The notes below the pieces were generated by a model. That model searched no databases. It worked only from the letters and a program-made list of their open reading frames with translations, and had not been told where the DNA came from. From an uncultured Oscillospiraceae bacterium (GTDB taxonomy: Bacteria; Bacillota; Clostridia; Oscillospirales; Oscillospiraceae), in the NCBI GenBank assembly GCA_934589525.1, contig CAKTOB010000025.1, positions 1 to 30,692 on the forward strand: 30,692 nucleotides of DNA. The letters are read 5' to 3'. The position numbers and the translations under genes are program-made. Shown here piece by piece: positions 14,310-26,276 of this stretch. Positions within the stretch are counted from its first letter, which is position 1. Each line of letters opens with the position of its first letter.

Positions 14310-14368
14310 TGTCAACTGTAAACTGTCAACTGTCAACTATCGAGAATTGTCCATTGTCAATTGTCAAT
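14310..14368 (-). repeat. Heptad array, opposite orientation
   Basis: TGTCAAC, TGTAAAC, TGTCAAC, TGTCAAC (14310-14337), then after 10 bases TGTCCAT, TGTCAAT, TGTCAAT (14348-14368). These are reverse complements of the heptads at 13625-13699, but the order of the two sub-arrays is not mirrored, so one array is not a simple inverted copy of the other. Confidence 0.75.
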
Positions 14369-14369
14369 T

Positions 14370-14403
14370 AAAAAGGAAATCCCCCTGGGATGAACCCAGG
14401 GGG
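14370..14403 (-). terminator. Intrinsic terminator after tuf
   Basis: On the minus strand CCCCCTGGG pairs with CCCAGGGGG (14395-14403 with 14381-14389) around a 5-base loop, followed by ATTTCCTTTTT. It ends the translation operon. Confidence 0.9.
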
Positions 14404-14431
14404 ACGTAGGAACTTGTTAAGAAGCTAAGGA

Positions 14432-15634
14432 TTACTCCTGAACCTCGGTAACAACACCGGAACCGACGGTACGGCCGCCTTCACGGATAGCGAAACGCAG
14501 GCCCTTCTCGATAGCGATGGGGGTGATCAGCTCGACCTTCATGACGACGTTATCGCCGGGCATGCACATCTCAACGCCCTCGGGCAGAGTGATGATGCCG
14601 GTTACGTCAGTGGTACGGAAGTAGAACTGAGGACGGTAGTTGTTGAAGAAGGGAGTATGACGGCCGCCTTCTTCCTTGGACAGGACGTAAACCTGGCCGG
14701 AGAACTTGGTGTGAGGATGGATGGTACCGGGCTTGCACAGAACCTGACCACGCTCGATGTTCTTCTTGTCAACGCCACGGAGCAGAGCGCCGATGTTGTC
14801 GCCAGCTTCAGCGTAGTCCAGCAGCTTGTGGAACATCTCGATGTCGGTAACGACAGTGGGGGTCTTCTCTTCCTTCAGGCCAACGATCTCAACGGGCTCG
14901 TTCTTCTTGATGACGCCACGTTCCACACGACCGGTAGCAACGGTGCCACGGCCGGAGATGGTGAAGACGTCCTCAACGGGCATCAGGAAGGGCTGGTCAG
15001 CCTTACGGTCGGGAGTGGGGATATAGGAGTCAACAGCGTCCATCAGCTCCTTGATGCAAGCATACTCGGGAGCATCGGGGTCCTTGGACTCGGAAACCAG
15101 AGCGTTCAGAGCGGAACCCTTGATGATGGGGGTGTCATCGCCCGGGAAGTCGTACTCGGACAGGGTCTCACGGACTTCCATCTCAACCAGGTCCAGCAGC
15201 TCCTCGTCGTCAACCTGATCACACTTGTTCAGGAACACAACGATATAGGGCACGCCAACCTGACGGGCCAGCAGCAGGTGCTCACGAGTCTGAGCCATGG
15301 GGCCGTCGGTAGCAGCGATAACCAGGATAGCACCGTCCATCTGAGCAGCGCCGGTGATCATGTTCTTGATATAGTCGGCGTGGCCCGGGCAGTCAACGTG
15401 AGCGTAGTGACGATGGTCAGTCTCGTACTCAACGTGAGCGGTGTTGATCGTGATACCACGAGCCTTCTCTTCGGGAGCCTTATCGATGGAAGCGTAGTCC
15501 TCGAAGTCGGCCTGGCCCTTCAGAGCCAGATACTTGGTGATAGCGGCGGTCAGAGTGGTCTTGCCGTGGTCAACATGGCCGATGGTGCCAATGTTAACAT
15601 GGGGCTTCGTTCTTTCAAACTTCTGCTTTGCCAT
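14432..15634 (-). CDS. tuf: Elongation factor Tu
   Basis: This is the 400-residue GTPase that carries aminoacyl-tRNA to the ribosome. The G1 loop GHVDHGKT is near residue 19, G3 is DCPGHADY with the GTPase histidine present, and G4 is NKCD. Domains 2 and 3 follow at normal length, ending GSGVVTEV. The ATG at 15634 is preceded by AGGAGG. It is the last gene of the rplGB-rpsL-rpsG-fusA-tuf block, 132 bases after fusA, with its own promoter in that gap, as expected for a very abundant protein. Confidence 0.98.
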   Translation of the reverse strand: MAKQKFERTKPHVNIGTIGHVDHGKTTLTAAITKYLALKGQADFEDYASIDKAPEEKARGITINTAHVEYETDHRHYAHVDCPGHADYIKNMITGAAQMDGAILVIAATDGPMAQTREHLLLARQVGVPYIVVFLNKCDQVDDEELLDLVEMEVRETLSEYDFPGDDTPIIKGSALNALVSESKDPDAPEYACIKELMDAVDSYIPTPDRKADQPFLMPVEDVFTISGRGTVATGRVERGVIKKNEPVEIVGLKEEKTPTVVTDIEMFHKLLDYAEAGDNIGALLRGVDKKNIERGQVLCKPGTIHPHTKFSGQVYVLSKEEGGRHTPFFNNYRPQFYFRTTDVTGIITLPEGVEMCMPGDNVVMKVELITPIAIEKGLRFAIREGGRTVGSGVVTEVQE

Positions 15635-15689
15635 TTGAAATATTCCTCCTGTTAAAAATGAGTATAAATTATTAGCAGCTTTGGCGATA

Positions 15690-15740
15690 TGTGTTTCCGC
15701 ACATCAAGTGTATGATACAACAAAATCCACGGAAACACAA
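15690..15740 (-). promoter_or_regulatory. tuf promoter inside a 10-bp inverted repeat
   Basis: On the minus strand -35 TTGTGT (15735-15740), a 17-base spacer and -10 TATCAT (15712-15717). A perfect 10-bp inverted repeat TGTGTTTCCG/CGGAAACACA (15690-15699, 15730-15739) has its centre exactly on the -10 box and one arm over the -35 box. This looks like an operator or a DNA-structure element; no regulator is known to me for this motif. Confidence 0.6.
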
Positions 15741-15766
15741 GAGAAAATTTTCGTTTTTACGAAAAA

Positions 15767-17845
15767 TTAATCTCTGGAACGGGCCTTGATCAGCTCGTCG
15801 GTCTTGGACTTGGGCAGTTCTGCGTTGTGGCTGGGCTCCATGGAGTAGTTGCCACGGCCCTGAGTCTTGGAACGCAGGTCGGTAGCGTAACCGAACATCT
15901 CGGCCAGAGGAACGTTGGCGTCGATCTGGACAGCACCGGTACGGGTGATCTGGCCCAGAATGTTGCCGCGGCGAGCAGTGATGTCACCGATAACGGTGCC
16001 CATGTACTCATCGGGAACAGTGACGGAAACCTTCATGATGGGCTCCAGGATGGTGGGGTTGGCCTTCCGGCAGGCTTCCTTGAACGCCATGGAACCGGCG
16101 ATCTTAAATGCCATTTCGGAGGAGTCCACTTCATGGTAAGAGCCATCGAACAGGGTGACCTTTACGTCAACCACGGGGTAACCGGCCAGAACACCGGCCT
16201 CCATGGCGCCCTGAATACCGGCGTCAACGGCAGGAATATATTCCTTGGGGATGGCGCCGCCAACAACGGCGTTGATGAACTCGTAACCCTTGCCGGGCTC
16301 GTTGGGCTCCACGTGGATCTTGACGTGGCCGTACTGGCCCTTACCGCCGGACTGACGGGCATACTTGGTTTCCTGGTCCACAGCCTTGCGGATGGTCTCC
16401 TTGTAGGAAACCTGGGGAGCGCCAACATTGGCCTCCACCTTGAACTCACGGAGCAGACGGTCAACAATGATTTCCAGGTGCAGCTCGCCCATGCCGGCGA
16501 TGATGGTCTGCCCGGTTTCCTTGTTGGTGTAGGTCCGGAAGGTGGGGTCTTCTTCAGCCAGCTTGGACAGGGCAATGCCCATCTTTTCCTGACCAGCCTT
16601 GGTCTTGGGCTCGATGGCAACCTCGATAACGGGCTCGGGGAACACCATGGACTCCAGAATGATGGGATGGTTCTCATCACAGAAGGTGTCACCGGTGGTG
16701 GTGTTCTTCACACCAACGGCGGCGGCGATGTCACCGGCGTAGATGGTGTCGATGTCTTCCCGATGGTTGGCGTGCATCTGCAGGATGCGGCCCAGACGCT
16801 CCTTGGTGCCCTTGGTGCAGTTCAGGACCGTGCTGCCCTTTTCCAGAGTACCGGAGTACACACGGAAGTAGCACAACTTACCAACGTAGGGGTCGGTAGC
16901 GATCTTGAAAGCCAGAGCGGAGAAAGGAGCCTCATCGGAAGCAGGACGGAAGTCCTCTTCCTCGGTCTCGGGGTTGATGCCCTTGATGCCCTTCTTATCC
17001 AGGGGGCTGGGCATATAGTCAACAACAGCATCCAGGACTTCCTGAACACCCTTGTTCTTGTAAGAGGTGCCGCAGACAACAGGAACCATCTCGTTGGCGA
17101 TGGTAGCACGGCGGATGACGGCCTTTATTTCGGGAACGGTGATCTCCTCACCCTCCAGATACTTCATGGCCAGATCATCGTCCAGAGCGGTCACCGCGTC
17201 CATGAGCTTCTCATGGTACTCGTTGGCCAGGTCCACCATGTCCTCGGGGATCTCTTCGACCCGCACATCCTTACCCAGCTCATCATAGAAGACGTTGGCT
17301 TTCATGGTCAGCAGGTCGATGTTGCCCTTGAAGAAGGCTTCGGAGCCGATGGGCAGCTGGATGGCCACGGCGTTGCACTTCAGGCGCTCGTCGATCATGG
17401 TCAGAACTCTGTAGAAGTCAGCACCCATGATGTCCATCTTGTTGACGTAGATCATCCGGGGGACCTTGTACTCGTCGGCCTGACGCCAAACGGTCTCGGT
17501 CTGGGGCTCGACACCGCCCTTGGCACACAGAACGGTAACAGCACCGTCCAGAACACGCAGGGAGCGCTCCACCTCAACGGTGAAGTCCACGTGGCCCGGG
17601 GTATCGATGATGTTCAGCCGGCAGCCCTTCCAGAAGCAGGTGGTAGCAGCGGAAGTGATGGTGATGCCACGCTCCTGCTCCTGGGCCATCCAGTCCATGG
17701 TAGCAGAGCCGTCGTGGGTCTCACCGATCTTGTAGTTCTTACCGGTGTAGAACAGGATACGCTCGGTGGTGGTGGTCTTACCGGCATCGATGTGGGCCAT
17801 GATGCCGAAGTTTCTGGTATTTTCCAGGGAATACTGTCTAGGCAT
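15767..17845 (-). CDS. fusA: Elongation factor G
   Basis: This is the canonical 692-residue translocase GTPase. G1 is [15 protein letters not shown] (from about residue 17), G3 is DTPGHVDF with its histidine, and G4 is NKMD. The domain IV/V motifs are [16 protein letters not shown] and [19 protein letters not shown]. The ATG at 17845 follows AAGGAGAG. It lies 15 bases after rpsG and is clearly the housekeeping copy, in contrast to the paralogue at 6466-8526. Confidence 0.98.
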   Translation of the reverse strand: MPRQYSLENTRNFGIMAHIDAGKTTTTERILFYTGKNYKIGETHDGSATMDWMAQEQERGITITSAATTCFWKGCRLNIIDTPGHVDFTVEVERSLRVLDGAVTVLCAKGGVEPQTETVWRQADEYKVPRMIYVNKMDIMGADFYRVLTMIDERLKCNAVAIQLPIGSEAFFKGNIDLLTMKANVFYDELGKDVRVEEIPEDMVDLANEYHEKLMDAVTALDDDLAMKYLEGEEITVPEIKAVIRRATIANEMVPVVCGTSYKNKGVQEVLDAVVDYMPSPLDKKGIKGINPETEEEDFRPASDEAPFSALAFKIATDPYVGKLCYFRVYSGTLEKGSTVLNCTKGTKERLGRILQMHANHREDIDTIYAGDIAAAVGVKNTTTGDTFCDENHPIILESMVFPEPVIEVAIEPKTKAGQEKMGIALSKLAEEDPTFRTYTNKETGQTIIAGMGELHLEIIVDRLLREFKVEANVGAPQVSYKETIRKAVDQETKYARQSGGKGQYGHVKIHVEPNEPGKGYEFINAVVGGAIPKEYIPAVDAGIQGAMEAGVLAGYPVVDVKVTLFDGSYHEVDSSEMAFKIAGSMAFKEACRKANPTILEPIMKVSVTVPDEYMGTVIGDITARRGNILGQITRTGAVQIDANVPLAEMFGYATDLRSKTQGRGNYSMEPSHNAELPKSKTDELIKARSRD

Positions 17846-17860
17846 TGATTCTCTCCTTGA

Positions 17861-18331
17861 TTACCAGCGGAAATGAGCGAAAGCCTTGTTGGCTTCGGCC
17901 ATCTTGTGGACATCCTCGCGCTTCTTTACAGAGGCGCCGGTGTTGTTGGCAGCGTCCATGATCTCAGCGGCCAGCCGCTCCTTCATGGTGTTCTCGCTGC
18001 GGTTGCGGCTGTACAGGGTGATCCAACGCAGACCCAGGGTCTGACGGCGGTCAGCCCGGACTTCGATGGGCACCTGGTAGGTGGCGCCGCCTACACGGCG
18101 AGCCTTCAGCTCCACGGCGGGCATGATGTTTTCCATAGCCTGCTGGAAGACTTCCAGGCCGTTCTTGCCGGTCTTATTCTCGACGATTTCGAAAGCACCA
18201 TAGACAACTTTCTGGGCAACACCCTTCTTGCCGTCCAGCATGATGCTGTTTACGAGCTTGGTAACCAGAACGGAATTGTAATTAGGATCCGGAAGGACCT
18301 CTCTCTTGGGAACATTACCTCTTCTGGGCAC
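17861..18331 (-). CDS. rpsG: 30S ribosomal protein S7
   Basis: This is a 156-residue primary 16S rRNA-binding protein of the small-subunit head. The sequence starts [15 protein letters not shown] after the initiator, as usual for S7, and ends [11 protein letters not shown]. The start is GTG at 18331. An in-frame ATG at 18349 would add six residues, but it overlaps the AAGGAGG ribosome site that serves the GTG seven bases further on. Length and N-terminus then match the family. It lies between rpsL and fusA. Confidence 0.97.
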   Translation of the reverse strand: MPRRGNVPKREVLPDPNYNSVLVTKLVNSIMLDGKKGVAQKVVYGAFEIVENKTGKNGLEVFQQAMENIMPAVELKARRVGGATYQVPIEVRADRRQTLGLRWITLYSRNRSENTMKERLAAEIMDAANNTGASVKKREDVHKMAEANKAFAHFRW

Positions 18332-18372
18332 TTTGCTTCCCTCCTTCATAATATAATGATTTCATCGGTACT

Positions 18373-18431
18373 CGAAAGTGTGACTTTCGTTGTGCCTGGC
18401 CAGAGGTTTATATTTATATATAAACGCTGGC
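18373..18431 (-). other. Hairpins in the rpsL-rpsG gap
   Basis: CGAAAGT/ACTTTCG (18373-18389) and a longer AT-rich stem joining GCCAG and CTGGC (18399-18431, inner GTTTATAT/ATATAAAC) lie in the 159-base gap. A palindrome GGCAAGGCCTTGCC is adjacent. There is no U-tract, so they are probably processing or translational control elements, or part of a weak promoter; none is proven. Confidence 0.4.
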
Positions 18432-18490
18432 AAGGCCTTGCCTTGCGAAAGGGCGTAGGGAAAATTTAAGGTTTGTCAGAAGAACAAAAA

Positions 18491-18916
18491 TTACTTCTTC
18501 TTGCCAGCCTTGGGACGCTTTGCACCGTACTTGGAACGGGCCTGCATCCGGTTCTGCACGCCCTGGGTATCCAGAGTGCCGCGGATGATGTGGTAACGAA
18601 CGCCAGGCAGGTCCTTTACACGACCGCCACGGATCAGAACCACGGAGTGCTCCTGCAGGTTGTGGCCGACACCGGGGATGTAAGCGGAAACTTCCATACC
18701 GTTGGTCAGACGTACACGAGCGATCTTACGCAGTGCAGAGTTAGGCTTCTTGGGGGTGGTGGTACGAACGGCAGTGCAAACGCCACGCTTCTGGGGGGAA
18801 GGCAGGGTCGTCGCCTTGTTCTCCAGGGTGTTCAGACCTCTCTGCAGAGCGGGAGAGTTGGACTTGTAGATGGCAGCCTTCCGGCCATTCTTTACCAGCT
18901 GATTAAAAGTAGGCAT
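18491..18916 (-). CDS. rpsL: 30S ribosomal protein S12
   Basis: This is a 141-residue decoding-centre protein. It starts [13 protein letters not shown] and contains [12 protein letters not shown], with lysine at the classic streptomycin position, and [13 protein letters not shown], with the usual Lys, Asp and Pro. The sequence therefore looks streptomycin-sensitive at this locus. The C-terminus is basic (KRPKAGKKK). The ATG at 18916 is preceded by AAAGGAG. It is the second gene of the operon, after the L7Ae-like gene. Confidence 0.98.
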   Translation of the reverse strand: MPTFNQLVKNGRKAAIYKSNSPALQRGLNTLENKATTLPSPQKRGVCTAVRTTTPKKPNSALRKIARVRLTNGMEVSAYIPGVGHNLQEHSVVLIRGGRVKDLPGVRYHIIRGTLDTQGVQNRMQARSKYGAKRPKAGKKK

Positions 18917-18962
18917 CTTATTTCTCCTTTCTTTGATTCTCGCCTTTTGAGCGGGTTCTATA

Positions 18963-18986
18963 TTCTACGGGTCTTGCCCGGTAGAA
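18963..18986 (-). other. Hairpin between rplGB and rpsL
   Basis: TTCTAC-GGG (18963-18971) pairs with CCC-G-GTAGAA (18977-18986) with one bulged base and a 5-base loop. Flanking GGTTCTA/TAGAACC sequences allow alternative pairing. There is no U-tract. It may be a regulatory site upstream of rpsL; it has no kink-turn signature. Confidence 0.4.
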
Positions 18987-18987
18987 C

Positions 18988-19269
18988 CTATTTAAGCACG
19001 GCTGCCGCCGCTGCGCCCACATCGATGCCGCAGGCGCGCCCAAGCTCTCTCATAGAGGGAACCCAGGTGGGTTGGATACCCGCTTCACCGCAGCATTTAC
19101 AGATTTCATCCGTCAGCCGGGGGTCCGCGTTTTCTGCCAGAAAAACAGCCGCTGCCCGGTCATTTTTCAAAGCCTTGCGCAGCTGCTTGCTGCCCACCAG
19201 AATCTTCTTTCCGGTGAAATCCGGCCAAGGACCGGACTCAGGGATCATACATTCTTTTTTCATATCCAT
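18988..19269 (-). CDS. rplGB: L7Ae-family ribosomal protein (YbxF/RplGB-like)
   Basis: This is a small L7Ae/L30e-fold RNA-binding protein, typically a kink-turn binder, found before rpsL in Firmicutes. The core reads KKILVGSKQLRKALKND, FLAENADPRLTD, and CGIDVGAAAAAV, which align with B. subtilis YbxF. The start is uncertain: ATG at 19269 gives 93 residues, ATG at 19263 gives 91 and ATG at 19248 gives 86. None has a good ribosome site, and the predicted transcript start is only a few bases before 19269, so a near-leaderless start is plausible. The gene heads the translation operon. Confidence 0.85.
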   Translation of the reverse strand: MDMKKECMIPESGPWPDFTGKKILVGSKQLRKALKNDRAAAVFLAENADPRLTDEICKCCGEAGIQPTWVPSMRELGRACGIDVGAAAAAVLK

Positions 19270-19279
19270 ACAAGTTAGT

Positions 19280-19315
19280 ATTATACGCAGATTTTCGGAA
19301 TTGTCAACCGAAAAT
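19280..19315 (-). promoter_or_regulatory. Consensus promoter of the translation operon, with dyad
   Basis: On the minus strand -35 TTGACA (19302-19307), a 16-base spacer and -10 TATAAT (19280-19285), both perfect. An 8-bp inverted repeat ATTTTCGG/CCGAAAAT (19291-19298, 19308-19315) encloses the -35 box. Confidence 0.85.
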
Positions 19316-19393
19316 TCAAAATAAATATTCACAAAACCCGGTGATTATTCCTTCCGTTTTTGTGTCTTCAAACCAAAGGCTTCTTTTCGCCGG

Positions 19394-19422
19394 TTGTTTT
19401 TTCTTTTTCGATATGCTATAGT
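19394..19422 (+). promoter_or_regulatory. Promoter of the polytopic membrane protein gene
   Basis: -35 TTGTTT (19394-19399), a 17-base spacer and -10 TATAGT (19417-19422). It is divergent from the translation-operon promoter and gives a leader of about 22 bases. Confidence 0.6.
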
Positions 19423-19451
19423 ATCCTGGTATGAGGGGAGGAATATTGGAA

Positions 19452-20984
19452 ATGTCCGCTTTTTGTGACCGTTTAAGCACTTTTTACAGGCGTACAGTGC
19501 GGGTCGTGTTTGCGCTGTGTGCCTCCTGGCTGTTTTTCAGCAGTCTTTTCTTCCGTAATTTTATAGACCTTCAGGAACATTCCTGGCTGCTGCACAACAA
19601 GGTGCTGGCCCAATGCCTTTTCTTCGGGCTGATGCTGTTTTTTTGCGCAAAGTGCCCCTGCCCCTCCCTGTCCCCTGCCCGTCTGAGGCGGGTCCGAGCG
19701 GTTTCTGTTTTCTGTGCCGTTATCCTGGCGGCTCTTTGGCTGCGCTACGCGAAGATACCCCCGGTTTTTGATGCCTGGGATACCCAGCATGCCGCCCTGG
19801 CCATTCGTCAGGGGCGCGGCGAATATTTTGAACCCGGGGGCTACCTCTATATCTATCCCCACCAGTCCGGTCTTGTGCTGCTGCACTGGCTGCTGCAATC
19901 CTTTGCGCCGGATGATACGAACCTGTTTCTGTGCCTGAATGTTCTGTGCTACGGCGTGATTTTAATATGTCTCGGCAGCCTGGCCAAGGCCATCGGCATG
20001 GGCGAGGGCGGTGCCCTGGCCGTGACCTGGGTGGCGATTTTATTCTATCCGCTGGCTTTGTACACGGTTTTTGTCTACGGCACGCTGCCGGGGCTTGCTT
20101 TGGCGCTAATGGGGCTTCTCCTGTGCATTTCTTACTGCCGGGTGGGGCAGCTCTGGCGGGGGCTTCTGGCCGCCGCTTCCCTGGGTCTTGCCATTGCCCT
20201 GAAATCCAATTATCAGATTTTTGCCCTGGGAGCCATATTCTATACACTCTACAATGGGCTGCGCCGGAACAAGCGGTGCTGGGTCCTTCTGGTGCTGCTG
20301 TGCCTGTTTTTTGTTGCCGGTTCCAAGCTGCCGGTGCTGATCGTGGAACACCTGACCGGGCTTCCCCTGCGCAGCGGTCTTCCCCACATCGGCTGGGTCT
20401 GCATGGGTCTCCAGGACAGCAGTGAGCGGGGCCCGGGCTGGTATAATTGCTACATCCGAAACGTCTATGACGCAGCGGGCGGAGATTTGCAGGTCCAGAA
20501 GGACATGATTCAAAAGGATCTGGGAGAGATTCTTCCGAATCTTCTCCGGCACCCCCGGGCCACGGTGCGGTTTTTCATTCGGAAGAACGCCACCCAGTGG
20601 AATGATCCCACATTCCAAGGGCCATGGTTCTATCAGGTCCTTGCCTTTTTCAATGAGACTGAGCTTCCGCCCTTGGCGGACAAGCTGTTTTCAGAGCGGG
20701 GGCAGCACATCCTTGTAAGACTCGGCAGCCTCTTTACCACCTTTGTTACCGGCGGGCTGTTTCTTTGGGCCTGGAGCCCTCGCCGGGAGAAGCGGCACAG
20801 CGGCGAAGACCTTCTGGCCGTGATTTTGGCGGGCGGGTTCCTGTTTCACACCGTCTGGGAGGCCAAGGCCCAGTATACCCTGCCCTATTTTGTGACAGTT
20901 TTCCCTCTGGCCCTTCAAGGCTACCGGCGATTTGGGTATCTGGCGAAGCAAAAGAGGAACGCTTTGAAAACAGGCTCTATATAA
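19452..20984 (+). CDS. Polytopic membrane protein, GT-C glycosyltransferase-like
   Basis: This encodes a 510-residue integral membrane protein with about ten hydrophobic segments. I do not recognise a specific family. Its plan resembles GT-C (lipid-linked sugar) glycosyltransferases. An acidic FDAWD motif (Asp107 and Asp110) follows the third membrane segment in a probable external loop; YPHQSG comes shortly after; a long hydrophilic segment follows near residues 305-390; and WEAKAQYTLPY lies near the C-terminus, recalling the E-A-R-x-x-Y motif of such enzymes. ATG at 19452 is preferred because GGGGAGG lies ten bases upstream, while the ATG at 19431 has no ribosome site. It is the only plus-strand gene, with its own promoter and terminator. 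Function in envelope glycosylation is inference. Confidence 0.8.
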   Translation: MSAFCDRLSTFYRRTVRVVFALCASWLFFSSLFFRNFIDLQEHSWLLHNKVLAQCLFFGLMLFFCAKCPCPSLSPARLRRVRAVSVFCAVILAALWLRYAKIPPVFDAWDTQHAALAIRQGRGEYFEPGGYLYIYPHQSGLVLLHWLLQSFAPDDTNLFLCLNVLCYGVILICLGSLAKAIGMGEGGALAVTWVAILFYPLALYTVFVYGTLPGLALALMGLLLCISYCRVGQLWRGLLAAASLGLAIALKSNYQIFALGAIFYTLYNGLRRNKRCWVLLVLLCLFFVAGSKLPVLIVEHLTGLPLRSGLPHIGWVCMGLQDSSERGPGWYNCYIRNVYDAAGGDLQVQKDMIQKDLGEILPNLLRHPRATVRFFIRKNATQWNDPTFQGPWFYQVLAFFNETELPPLADKLFSERGQHILVRLGSLFTTFVTGGLFLWAWSPRREKRHSGEDLLAVILAGGFLFHTVWEAKAQYTLPYFVTVFPLALQGYRRFGYLAKQKRNALKTGSI

Positions 20985-20989
20985 CGATC

Positions 20990-21019
20990 GGGGTCAGGCG
21001 CTGTGCCTGACCCCTTTTT
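20990..21019 (+). terminator. Intrinsic terminator of the membrane protein gene
   Basis: GGGGTCAGGC (20990-20999) pairs with GCCTGACCCC (21005-21014), then TTTTT. It stands between convergent genes; the U-tract exists only for plus-strand transcripts. Confidence 0.92.
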
Positions 21020-21034
21020 GTGTTCAAAAGCGTT

Positions 21035-22408
21035 TTACCAATCGGAATCCCAGTCCGTATCCCCGGAGTCCCAGGAGTCTCCGGAATCCCAGCTGAAGTC
21101 GCTGTCGGACCTGCTGCCGGAGTCATTTTCTTTGGGGGCCTCGTAGAAGTCGGAATCGGTGAAATCCGAGGTCTGGGTGGCCGGGTCCCAGGTGTCCGTA
21201 TAGTAGAAGTCGGGAACCATGGAGGGGTGGTGCAGCTCCTCCGGCATGGCGCTGTGTTCGATAGGCTGCCAGCCGTCTTCGTCATCGTAGCTGTACCATT
21301 CGTCGTCATAGAAGTAGCCCTGGTGGTAATAGGTCCGGTCGTGGATGCGGTAGTAACCCCGGGAGGCGGTCTTGGAGGCCTGGCTGTCCCGGTAAACCAG
21401 GCTCTGGGAAAAATCGTCGGCTCCCAGAGAACTGGTATAGGTCTGCGACAGCAGAGCGTTCTTGGCAAGAGACGGGTGCCGCAAATCCTGGGGGAGCTTG
21501 GAAAAATCCACTTTTTCCCACTGGTCGGTCCAGAGGAACCAATCCTCATTGTAGCTGCTATCTAAATGGTAATACAGGTCTCCGCAGCGGTAATAGCCCA
21601 TGGAGACGTACATGTCCTCCTGCATGTCCTGGCCGTAGACGCTTTGCTTAAAGTCCGAACAAGGAAGGCTTGCGTCCCAGGTGTCGGCGGCCAAATAGGG
21701 CTTGCTGGATTTTTTGGTTTCCAAGGGGTCCGGCACCTGGGCCAAATCCAGGGGTCCTTCCCAGGCATCCCCCTCGTAGCGGAACCAGTTAAGGTCCGCA
21801 TAGCTCCGGGTGCTGTAATAGTAGCAGGTATTGTCGTATGTATAGTAGCCTGTGGAGGGGTCATTGCGCATGAGGAACAGGCCAAAGAGGACCATGAGGA
21901 CAAACATGGCCGCCACAGAGCCCACAACGGCCACCAGGCAGCCCACGCAGCCCTTGCCCACGCTCTTGCCGGTCTCCACCAGGCCCTTGTTAGGGTTTCC
22001 CCCGCCTCCGGCCCCGGCAGCCGCCTGCTTCACATTGCGCATTTTCTGCTGGGTGATCTCCTGCTTGAGCCGCTGGAACAGCTCGTTTACCGCATAGGCC
22101 TGGTCCGTGCCCCGGTAGCGCACCGCCCGCTCGCCGGAGGCCTTGTTCTTATAGACAATGTAGTTTCCGGATTCTTCCTCAAAATACACGCCAAAGGCTT
22201 TTGGCTCTTTGACGTTTTTCCCGATGAAAAACCTGGTCACATTCTCCGGCGGCAGGCCCTTGCTTTCGTACCACTTTTTCAGCTCCTCAATGGTCAGGGG
22301 CTGATCGCCGCTGGACCGCCGGACGCTGGCATTGGGTGCGCCGCAGCTTGGGCAGACGGACTCGGTATCGTTCATCATGGTGCCGCAAAAATCGCATTTG
22401 ACTTTCAT
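21035..22408 (-). CDS. Zinc-ribbon, single-pass membrane protein with three aromatic repeats
   Basis: This 457-residue protein is of unknown function. A CxxC...CxxC zinc ribbon (C5, C8, C19, C22) opens the cytoplasmic part. An uncharacterised conserved-looking domain follows (about 38-120; LTIEELKKWYESKGLP, VTRFFIGK, YAVNELFQRLKQEI). Then come a Gly-rich linker and one membrane helix (about 153-180). Outside lie three tandem units of about 80 residues starting near 187, 271 and 351. Each opens GYY, then D..YY, then a D/N-W/E-W-F/Y cluster, and later a SDF-like motif. The C-terminal tail is Asp/Ser/Trp-rich (SWDSGDSWDSGDTDWD). ATG at 22408 is preferred because AAGGGGG is six bases away. The gene has its own promoter. 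The layout suggests a wall- or envelope-facing sensor or binding protein, but that is a guess. Confidence 0.88.
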   Translation of the reverse strand: MKVKCDFCGTMMNDTESVCPSCGAPNASVRRSSGDQPLTIEELKKWYESKGLPPENVTRFFIGKNVKEPKAFGVYFEEESGNYIVYKNKASGERAVRYRGTDQAYAVNELFQRLKQEITQQKMRNVKQAAAGAGGGGNPNKGLVETGKSVGKGCVGCLVAVVGSVAAMFVLMVLFGLFLMRNDPSTGYYTYDNTCYYYSTRSYADLNWFRYEGDAWEGPLDLAQVPDPLETKKSSKPYLAADTWDASLPCSDFKQSVYGQDMQEDMYVSMGYYRCGDLYYHLDSSYNEDWFLWTDQWEKVDFSKLPQDLRHPSLAKNALLSQTYTSSLGADDFSQSLVYRDSQASKTASRGYYRIHDRTYYHQGYFYDDEWYSYDDEDGWQPIEHSAMPEELHHPSMVPDFYYTDTWDPATQTSDFTDSDFYEAPKENDSGSRSDSDFSWDSGDSWDSGDTDWDSDW

Positions 22409-22432
22409 CGTCATCCCCCTTTTCCGTGATTA

Positions 22433-22472
22433 TTTCCAATTTCAGTATACACGATTGGAAAACATTTGTAAA
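22433..22472 (-). promoter_or_regulatory. Promoter of the zinc-ribbon gene, centred in a dyad
   Basis: On the minus strand -35 TTTACA (22467-22472), a 17-base spacer and -10 TATACT (22444-22449). A perfect 8-bp inverted repeat TTTCCAAT/ATTGGAAA (22433-22440, 22454-22461) is centred on the -10 box; another TTTCCAA occurs at 22480. Confidence 0.65.
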
Positions 22473-22511
22473 CGTTCAATTTCCAAATTCTTCAAATCCA
22501 CCGCCCATACC

Positions 22512-22546
22512 AAAAAATCCGCCTCCTCAAAAACTGAGGGGGCGGA
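22512..22546 (-). terminator. Intrinsic terminator after rpoC
   Basis: On the minus strand TCCGCCCCCTCA pairs with TGAGGAGGCGGA (22535-22546 with 22518-22529, one mismatch) and is followed by six T residues. It separates rpoBC from the zinc-ribbon gene. Confidence 0.92.
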
Positions 22547-22561
22547 AATACTGAAGTGGTG

Positions 22562-26263
<3,702 letters not shown>

Positions 26264-26276
26264 TTACCGAGCCTCC

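Larger units (their letters stand above)
13560..14370. repeat. Compound island of nested inverted repeats, no genes
   Basis: About 800 bases between the uptake-operon promoter and the tuf terminator hold no supported gene. In order: a heptad array (13625-13699); a 28-bp arm (13742-13769); a 123-bp palindromic element (13821-13943); the exact inverted partner of the 28-bp arm (13997-14024); a CCCATTGT/ACAATGGG hairpin (14087-14106); a pair of about 58-bp inverted arms (14131-14188 and 14236-14293); and a second heptad array in opposite orientation (14310-14368). Confidence 0.8.

Noticed and set aside
13437..14336. Several open frames of 60-190 codons inside the repeat island
   Set aside because: They run through palindromes and heptads on both strands, have no ribosome sites and change with the repeats; none looks like a protein.
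15827..17848. Open frame opposite fusA, and similar frames opposite tuf, pilB and the EF-G-like gene
   Set aside because: All coincide with conserved minus-strand genes and have low-complexity translations.
18332..18349. ATG at 18349 as start of rpsG
   Set aside because: It overlaps the ribosome site itself and adds six residues not found in S7; the GTG at 18331 gives the standard N-terminus.
18963..18986. Kink-turn for autoregulation by the L7Ae protein
   Set aside because: The hairpin lacks the three-base bulge followed by tandem G-A pairs that define a kink-turn.
19431..19451. ATG at 19431 as start of the polytopic membrane protein
   Set aside because: No ribosome site precedes it, whereas GGGGAGG lies between it and the ATG at 19452; it is also almost on the predicted transcript start.
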